NCBI GenBank assembly: GCA_030613225.1
Contig: JAUWMJ010000247.1
Coordinates: forward strand, 1-5,458
Direction of reading: 5' to 3'
Length of the DNA: 5,458 bases
Source of the DNA: Desulfobacterales bacterium
GTDB lineage: Bacteria; Desulfobacterota; Desulfobacteria; Desulfobacterales; JAUWMJ01
In this document: in pieces, positions 5,423 through 5,458 of the stretch
How the letters are laid out: every line of letters starts with the position of its first letter
Position numbering within the stretch: the stretch's first letter is position 1
Notes under the pieces: model-generated
Seen by the model: only the letters and a program-made list of their open reading frames with translations
Told to the model about the DNA's origin: nothing
The model's database searches: none
Position numbers and translations under genes: made by a program

Positions 5423-5458
5423 ATTTATCTTCCTTGTTTGTAAGGTTAAAAAAATAGA

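Noticed and set aside
1..5458. CRISPR array, tRNA or rRNA
   Set aside because: No regularly spaced repeats of CRISPR length, no cloverleaf and no rRNA-like stretches were seen on either strand by eye.

Overview
The window looks like chromosomal DNA from a moderately AT-rich Gram-negative anaerobe. My best guess is a sulfate-reducer-type deltaproteobacterium (Desulfobacterota). That rests on general impression only: the family mix (IS4-type transposase, BrnT/BrnA pair, AbiEii-like nucleotidyltransferase, radical SAM protein, lysine-6-dehydrogenase-like enzyme) and the short CGTAACCCG and TTTCGTGT repeats. There is no rRNA, tRNA or marker gene to confirm it.

Layout. Bases 1-272 hold the 3' end of an IS4-family transposase reading right (+) and entering from the left edge. 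A short spacer with a 9-bp direct repeat follows and probably contains the end of that insertion sequence. Convergent to it, on the minus strand, are a UDP-N-acetyl-hexosamine 6-dehydrogenase of the TviB/WbpO type (359-1669), a spacer with an 8-bp tandem repeat, a radical SAM protein of unknown function (1728-2606), an AbiEii-like nucleotidyltransferase (2625-3254) and a 63-residue protein that overlaps it (3214-3405). The small protein, nucleotidyltransferase and radical SAM gene are tightly packed and may form one operon from a promoter near 3444-3472. The dehydrogenase may be read through from it.

A 249-bp AT-rich intergenic region (3406-3654) separates this group from a divergent brnT-brnA type II toxin-antitoxin operon (3655-4132, +). 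The region has a recognisable promoter element for each direction and a repeated 12-bp box on the brnT side. After a 147-bp spacer with a small hairpin, a minus-strand gene for a saccharopine-dehydrogenase/lysine-6-dehydrogenase family enzyme (4280-5422) fills the right side and is convergent with brnTA.

How the parts relate. The centre (2625-4132) is a compact accessory patch: a well-recognised toxin-antitoxin pair back to back with a second, less certain toxin-antitoxin-like pair. It lies between a surface-polysaccharide precursor gene beside an insertion sequence and an amino-acid metabolism gene. I see no strong evidence for a wholly new system. The most interesting candidate is the nucleotidyltransferase plus overlapping small protein, possibly extended by the radical SAM gene.
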